Shown piece by piece: positions 57,077-64,000 of a stretch of 64,000 nt of DNA; the stretch's first letter is position 1; every line of letters starts with the position of its first letter. The position numbers and the translations under genes were made by a program. Source of the DNA: Punica granatum (lineage: Eukaryota; Streptophyta; Magnoliopsida; Myrtales; Lythraceae); contig NC_045132.1 in the NCBI RefSeq assembly GCF_007655135.1, forward strand, positions 24,794,354-24,858,353, read 5' to 3'. The notes below the pieces were generated by a model. That model saw only the letters and a list, made by a program, of their open reading frames with translations. It was not told the origin of the DNA and ran no database searches.

Positions 57077-60000
57077 GTATGTTAATAGATTTAATTAATG
57101 ACGAATTATCTTCAACATTATTATTATTATTATTTGTAGTAATTATAATCTATTTTGCTCATCCTTCTTGATTTTAATTCCACTCATTAAGTTATAATGA
57201 TACTTTTTTTTTGCCATTAAGTTATAAGTACACTTGTACGTTATATTTACTAACAACCGGTGATCGTGACAATGTACTAGTCGAATACAAGCAGAAGTCG
57301 GCATGTTTAACTTAACGATTGGTCGAGCTCCATAAACCCAAATAGGAAATCAATATTGATGGGGTAAACTAGAGATAGAGAGAGAGAAAATTAGGGTGCA
57401 AAACTCTGCACTATCGATTTGGATACATTCCTATATATATTAGGCCAGAGGCAAATTGAAACCAGGAGCAGGTAGATGTAAACCGTTAAAGCATCCATCT
57501 CCAAGGCTGCCGAGGAATGGTGGACTTGCATCTTTCAATGTGCAACGATTCTCAGAGTTTCCAGTAGTCATGTGATTCCCCTCGTCAATTTCGGGACGTG
57601 GGATTAGTTAAGAAGTTTCGAGCTAAGCTTACAATATAAGATGCCTCTTAGTCTTAGATCACATAAACACGTATATGCATGTTTTCCAATTTCTCTATTT
57701 ATTTATCTTGGCCAATGAATGAGCATGTGTCCCAATTAATTAGGCTTACGTAAACATGCATCTACCTCAAATATTAATTGGTTCTTTTTTTCTCGGCTCC
57801 ATAATTGTACTTAATTATACAGATTTATAGTTATATAATGGTATATAAGATAATGGACATGCCGGCGCCATAAATTGGCCTCACCAGCATGCATGCACGT
57901 GTCATGGAACAATTAATTAATTAATTCCACTTATAATACATATATGTGTACGAACCTAGACAAACAGACACACGCGCACACGTATAAATAATATTTCGAT
58001 CCTTCTAAGTCAACTTTAGGATTTGATTTGATTTTCGTGAATTTTCAGGTTCAGTTCAGACTTGCAATTTGAGCTTTTCAGTTTTAATTTTTCTTTTTCT
58101 TTTTTTTTAAAAAATATTTTGGCATTAATGGGCTCATCTGCTTACGAGCATGCATGAAAATGACTTTTATATATATATATATATCAGCAAATTCATATAC
58201 TTAACCCACCTAACGAAAAATTAATAGATATCACTATTACGGTACCTGACGATGGCCAGCGGAATTAAAATCTCCTTTAAGGTCGTCTCATAAGATTTCT
58301 GCAACTATCCATCGTTAATATTGTACGTTCTTATTCGAGTAGTCTTAATGTGTAAACAATTTACATCCAAAGTAATCTACTAGGGAAATAGCCACCAACC
58401 ATGCAGTATTATGGCCTGTTTGGTTGAAACAAATACGTCCATGTGGCTAACAATACTTAAAAGTGGTGGAAAATTGGCCCCACAATAATCCCATAGATTC
58501 TCACTTTCAAATATTCCGATTGGTTGTTATTCATTCACAGTAAATGAGTAACACTTACTAAATATTTTCTCATTTGGTTGGGCTAATGGGTATACCGAGT
58601 AAGATCTATAGCCATTTTATAGTCTCCTTCTTGGCAATCTCCATGAATTGACCTTCACGGCAAACATCCCGGGCAGAAATGATTCATGCGTCCGTGTCAT
58701 TTTGGCCAAAGTCTCTTCCTTTTTGAAACTGCGTGAAGATGAGTTCTAATGAGTTGGAGGGAAATCCTAGCAATACACAAACAAATCGCACGAGCTGAGT
58801 TTGAGTTTCTTTCAGCTCAAAGAAATAGGTCCAAAGCGGGTCTCCGGAACATGAAGTATAATATAAGTCTTGAATAGGGTGCACGTCCACTACATAACAT
58901 GGTAGGGTCTGAGAGTGGTCTTGTAAAAAATTACATGTACGGGGACTCACGCATTCGGTTAGCATAATAGTCATTGATTTGATTGGGGGGGAAGTGATTG
59001 TTTCAAATGCAGCAAAACCTGCACGGACCAATAATAATAAATGTCCAGAAAGTATAGTTTTCCAATTCAGGGAAGGAAGCCACTTGCTGCAGATGATGCT
59101 TCTTAATGGCCTTTCTTCCTATGTCATTGGATGTGTACAGAGTCGAAACCCGAGGGCACCTACCATGGCTTTCTTCAGTTCCACCATTAAAACCTTCTTC
59201 AATTATAGAGCTTCTTGATCCTCTGCTTCTTCACTTAGTGCAATGAGAGCATACAGTATAGATACCACTTACCTCAAAGGTTGTAGATATATCTACGCCC
59301 TTCGTACTCGGAAACTTGGACTATGAGAAGGCAAAGTGGGAGAGTTCCTTGAACTAAAATGAACCTCCTCTCGTTTGCTTTCCGAGCTTAGATTAAGGTG
59401 CAGCCTCTCTTGTTTGGACCTAATCCTTCGCTTTAGATCGGTTCAGTTCTGCTAATTAGTAGCCTTTGCATTAGCAGAAGCAACAGAGAAGTTTGAAGCC
59501 TATTGCAGTTTAAGGTACGAGTGCAATCAAGCTTCTATTATTCCTTAATGTAGTCAGTCCGGCACTTTTCTTGCTGCAGAGGGGTAGGACATGGCTAAAT
59601 CATTCGACAGTTTCTTTGAGACGGCAACAGTTGATATTTATTTGGTTTGGCTACAGATCTATGAAAATTGAACTTTACTTGGCAGACCATGTTCTCAGTC
59701 CTTATTTTGACTCAAAATATTATATCAATCTTTTGTTCTTTCCCTAAAATATGGCGTTTCGGATCTTGTGTGACTCTTGGGTTGATGATATGCTTAGAAT
59801 ATAAGCCTGCATTATATTGTTGTCTTGGTCAAGGAGACGACTAGGGAGAGTTGCACAAAGGGCGCTGCGGTGTTTTACATTGAAGTGGCTAGAGAAATGT
59901 GCATTATTTGCCCGGTGTCCTCGTGTTAAGAATGGCACTGCAGGTTGAGGCATAGAAGGTCCATACAGCTCGTGCTCGTGGTGTAGATCTTTGAGTAGAT

Positions 60001-60500
60001 TTCTTTTTACCTCCGTCTTCAAGGTTCGGGTTTTATCCAGCTGCTCTTGCATGAATGTTCTATCATTATCAGGTCTCAGCAACATGATTTTTGGGCAATG
60101 TTGAATGTTCGTTTAGAGTTAGAAATGAAGAAAGGTTAGATGAGACAACTGAGGGAAAGAGAGGGCGATAGGACATCTCAAAAGAGGTTTGACTCAATGG
60201 ATATTTCATTGAGTGGCTCTCCATGTAGTTAGCGGTTCGCTAAGTCGGTGCTTGAAAGCTCCCCTGAGATGTCTCAGGTCCCCGTTTCTCATTCTTTCCT
60301 CTATTTTTCCGTCCTAAATAAGTAACTCATAAAATTAATTAAGTTCAATACAATTGCGAAGTCTTACCTGGATGACTTTTCAGGAATAATTACATTCTCG
60401 GCTTTTGGTTATACTAAGTTGTAGATTGAATGTGTTCTGATATTAGCTAAGGTTTCAGTAAAGTGATTTCATGCATCCAAACGTAATGCTCTGCTTACAG
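57077..60500. other. Putative leader intron or intergenic region
   Basis: Non-coding as far as I can tell. Minus-strand ORFs at 58684-59031 and 59744-60085 look less random than the surrounding AT-rich DNA but match no family I recognise and have no clear gene structure. A small-scale GC rise at 58620-60300 separates this part from 57080-58600. Confidence 0.5.
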
Positions 60501-60545
60501 GTCGATACAGGGTCTAAGGTGGGAGGGTCCAAAGCTTCAGGAAAG

Positions 60546-63500
60546 ATGGACCCCGGAAAATCCGTTGAAGATCAGTTTGAGAAGCTGCATCCATGCTTGC
60601 CATTGAACACAAGAATTGGAATTATTGGAGGGGGGCCGAGTGGGCTATCAGCTGCCTACGCACTATCAAAGCTCGGATACACTGATGTTACCATCTTAGA
60701 GAAGTACCATTCCGTAGGAGGCATGTGTGAATCGGTTGAGATTGAAGGTACAGCAGAGATACTTGTTTCATATTCTTTTCATATTGTACTCATTTATAAT
60801 ATAATCTGATTTAAATTGCTGTTTCATCTTACAGGAAAGATATACGACTTGGGCGGTCAAGTTCTTGCTGCTAATAGTGCACCAGTGATCTTTCATTTGG
60901 CGAGGGAATTTGGAGCTGAATTAGAAGAAATGGACTCCCACAAGCTCGCTCTTATTGACAGCTTTACTGGGACCTATCAGGATATCAATGTTGCAGATGA
61001 TTACATTTCTCTGATCTCGTTGACCTTAGAGCTCCAGGCAAGTATTCCACTCTAGGAAGTAGTAGTTGCAATCCAACAGTTTCTTGAATACAAAATCTTC
61101 ACTCCTGGTTCATGTTATATATCGGCCTTAAATTTTGAGCCTTGTGTACAGGAAAAGGCAAAAGATTCAAATCGTATTGGTGTCCATGCTGTGAGTGACA
61201 TTGCTTCTGACCTGACCCCAGCATATCTCGGGGCCCATGGGGTTGAATCCTTCCCCAAATCCGTGCAATATGGTTACACCGCATCGGGGTATGGATTTGT
61301 TCAGGATATGCCTTATGCTTATATTCACGAGTTCACTCGGACTTCCATGGCTGGAAAGATTCGACGCTTTAAAGGTGGATACACGAGCCTCTGGGAGAAG
61401 ATCAGTGATTCCCTTCCAATAAAAGTTCTACACAACACTGAGGTAGTATCAGTTAAGCGTACTGCTTCAGGTGTTTATGTTGATGCCGTTAGTAGCAGAG
61501 GAGAAGTAGAGCGAATGGAATTCGATAAGATGATCATCTCGGGTTCATTTCCCTTCAAGAATGTGAAAACTTACAGATCTCCGGCATTGACTTGTAGAGG
61601 TTTGATGATTTTGACGGTTCTCAATTGTTTGATTCTCACTCCTTTTTTGGGGATATCTAATGGACATACCTTCCTGCAGAACCTGGCAAAGAAGTATTAG
61701 ATATGGGCGACCTGGAAAAGGAGCTTTTCAGCAAAGTACGGACAATCGATTACTACACCACGGTCCTGAAGATCAAGGGGTTCCAACACATTCCAGTTGG
61801 GTTCTACTACTTTGGTGAATACGTGGATGACCCTTCGACGATCGGGAATCCTGTTGCGATGCAGAGATTCCATGCAGACACCGACATCTTCCTGTTCTGG
61901 TCTTACGGAAACTCGGATGATGTCGTAGGACTTGTCGTCGAGGAACTTGTGATGAAAGCAGTCAAATCCATGAGAGGGGAAGTCGAGAGGGTAATTCTGC
62001 AAAGGCAGTTCAAGTACTTTCCGCATGTTGACTCTGAAGGTATGTATGATTTTCCTGGTACATCATATTCCTTTATCTGATGCCAGAACCATGTGAATAA
62101 ATCTTTTGAATCGGGATGCAGATATGAAGAACGGGTTTTATGAGCGACTCGAATCTGAACTTCAAGGCCTGAGAAACACGTATTACGTAGGAGGGCTGAT
62201 GGCATTTGAGCTTACTGAGAGAAATTCATCTTATGCAATGGCTTTGGTCTGTAAACACTTCGCTAGTAATACTCCGTCACCTCCATTTCCATATGTGAAG
62301 GCAAGTTATGATTTTCTTAAATCCAGGATTCTGTAACCCAAGTGGATATACCATATAAGCGCCATATACTTATGCCTCTCATCTACTTCTGCAGAATTTG
62401 TTCCCCCTAAGACGGGACATAGCTGACAGGCGTCCCAAAATATTGGGCGAATTGCAGGAAGTGGAGTTCCCTAATCTTTCTACTCTTGATGGGTATCTGA
62501 AACATTGGGGTACTCATGAAGTCACGCGGAGTAAGGTTCTCTACTCGTGGATCGATGAAGAAGGGGCAGTCATAAGTCAGAGAACCTACGGGGAACTTGA
62601 CGCAAGGGCTGCTTCAATTGCTCATAAGATCCTGACAAGCCGAAAGCCTTTGGTCAAGGCCGGTGATCGGGTCTTATTGGTCCACCTCCCAGGTCTGGAC
62701 TTTATCGATGCCTTCTTCGGGTGCTTAAGGGCAAGCGTTATACCTGTCCCTGTTCTTCCCCCAGATCCATTCCAGAGAGGTGGACAGGCTCTCATGAAGA
62801 TTGAGAACATCGTCAAAGTGAGTAACACAGTCGCAATTTTGTCGACCAGAGGATATCATACAGCTGTTCGGGCAGCTTCACTGAAGAACTTGGTTTCTTT
62901 CACTCGGAAAAATGCGAAAAGCACAACCTGCTGGCCTGATCTTCCTTGGTTGCATACAGATACTTGGATCAAACACTCCAATGCCTTGCCTCCTCAAGAT
63001 ATCTCAGGTATCCCGGAACCTCAGCCCAATGATGTATGCTTCTTGCAGTTCACATCGGGCTCAACTGGTGATGCTAAAGGTGTTATGATAACGCATGGTG
63101 GAGTCATTCATAACATCAAATTGATGAAGAGGAGATACCGGACAAGTTCCAAAACTATGACTGTGATTTGGCTTCCGCAGTACCATGACATGGGGCTGAT
63201 TGGAGGACTTTTCACGGCCATGGTCAGCGGTGGTTCAGCAGTCCTTTTTTCACCGATCACATTCATCAAGAACCCCCTTTTGTGGCTGCAGACTATGAGC
63301 AAATACAGAGCTACACACAGTGCCGGACCCAACTTCGCCTTCGAAATATTAATCCGAAGGCTTGAGTCCACCAAGACAAAGTCCCACAATTATGATCTTT
63401 CCTCTCTAACCTTCTTCATGATTGCTGCAGAACCAGTGCGGCATAAAACTATAAAGAGGTTTATCGAGCTCACTCGGCCTTTCGGCCTTTCTCAGGAGGT

Positions 63501-64000
63501 GATGGCTCCAGGTTATGGCCTTGCCGAAAATTGTGTCTTTGTAAGTTGTGCTTTTGGTGAAGGAAAGCCCATCTCTGTAGATTGGCAAGGGAGAGTTTGT
63601 TGTGGGTATGTGGATCATAATGATGAGGATGTTGATATCAGGATAGTTGATCCCGAGAGTGGCGTGGAGATTGAAGAAGCTGGGGAGGAAGGAGAGATTT
63701 GGATTTCTAGTCCCAGCGCTGGAATCGGGTATTGGGGCAAGGATGAGCTTAGCCATGAAACCTTCAAGAATGAGCTTCAGAATCATCCTTCCAAAAAGTA
63801 CATCCGCACCGGAGATTTGGGTCGAACAATTGACGGGAACTTGTTCATCTCAGGAAGAATTAAGGATCTCATCATAGTGGCTGGAAGAAACATATACTCA
63901 GCTGATGTAGAGCAGACAGTCGAGACGTCTTCGAAACACCTACGCCCGGGTTGCTGTGCTGTCATTGGAGTTCCCGAGGATGTCCTCTTGATGAAAGGAA
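60546..64000 (+). CDS. FAD-dependent oxidoreductase fused to fatty-acyl-AMP ligase (5' part; continues past the window)
   Basis: Multidomain enzyme, at least 999 residues in view. Exons: 60546-60747, 60835-61037, 61152-61599, 61680-62039, 62122-62300, 62395 to beyond 64000. Residues 24-464 form a flavin amine-oxidase-like domain: the dinucleotide-binding motif GIIGGGPSG at 25-33, the acidic ribose-binding end of the second strand (ILEKY), and GGMCES. Residues from about 490 form an adenylating domain of fatty-acyl-AMP-ligase type: FTSGSTGDAKGVM near 685, WLPQYHDMGLIGG, SAGPNFAFE, YGLAEN, RTGDLG near 935 and GRIKDLIIVAGRN near 955. FAALs activate fatty acids as adenylates and pass them to a carrier protein; none is reached before the window ends, but plant relatives I recall are much longer. 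Introns 2 and 5 have GC donors. The start is the Met of MDPGKS, just inside the acceptor at 60500; an upstream Met (60471) lies before that acceptor. Confidence 0.88.

Noticed and set aside
58430..58620. A MITE beginning CCTGTTTGGTTGAAAC
   Set aside because: The left part looks like a Tourist-type end but no convincing inverted partner or target duplication was found.
1..64000. CRISPR arrays, bacterial operons or prophage
   Set aside because: Spliced plant genes and plant transposons dominate; no short regularly spaced repeats or prokaryotic gene organisation were seen.

Overview
The window is nuclear DNA from a flowering plant, most likely a eudicot. The protein-coding genes are split by GT-AG introns with a few GC-AG ones, the intergenic DNA is very AT-rich, and SINEs, LINE ends, Mutator-like MITEs and LTR elements are abundant. 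Gene families present are a plastid 13-lipoxygenase, a PPR-DYW RNA-editing factor, a GFO/IDH/MocA oxidoreductase and a FAD-oxidoreductase/fatty-acyl-AMP-ligase fusion. I cannot name the species. All intron-exon models were built by eye from reading frame, splice sites and family knowledge.

The main architecture is a direct tandem segmental duplication. Unit A runs from about 0.43 kb (or earlier) to 33.0 kb. Unit B runs from about 33.33 to 49.04 kb. Each unit holds an AT-rich array, a LOX2-type lipoxygenase on the minus strand, and a PPR-DYW gene on the plus strand. The copies have decayed in a complementary way. LOX copy A (5546-13932) reads as an intact 10-exon gene of 914 residues, while LOX copy B (35288-41417) has a premature stop in exon 3 and has lost 33 codons of its plastid-targeting region. 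PPR copy B (45928-48111) is an intact 2-exon gene of 625 residues, while PPR copy A (25525-32104) has frameshifts and three LTR-element insertions. Together the locus keeps about one working copy of each gene.

Unit A is longer than unit B because of later insertions and of DNA missing from B. One A-only block is 14.6-22.97 kb and contains a 1.7-kb Mutator-like element with captured sequence. Many insertions have readable target-site duplications: 9 bp for Mutator-like MITEs, 5 bp for LTR elements, about 8 bp for hAT-like elements, TAA for Tourist-like MITEs, and 13-15 bp for LINEs and SINEs. One small LTR element inside PPR-A carries an intronless piece of an ABCC transporter fused to its own leader ORF.

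Right of the duplication lie a 12-exon GFO/IDH/MocA oxidoreductase (49684-52738, 360 residues), a 621-bp foldback element (53056-53676), a decayed eRF1 3' fragment (about 54850-55090), a long gene-poor stretch with a candidate TATA box and 5' leader exon (56963-57076), and the 5' part of a large multidomain gene (60546 to beyond 64000). That gene joins a FAD-dependent amine-oxidase-like domain to a fatty-acyl-AMP ligase of the kind that starts lipopeptide or polyketide assembly in bacteria. It is the most unusual biochemical system in the window and is cut off by the window edge.
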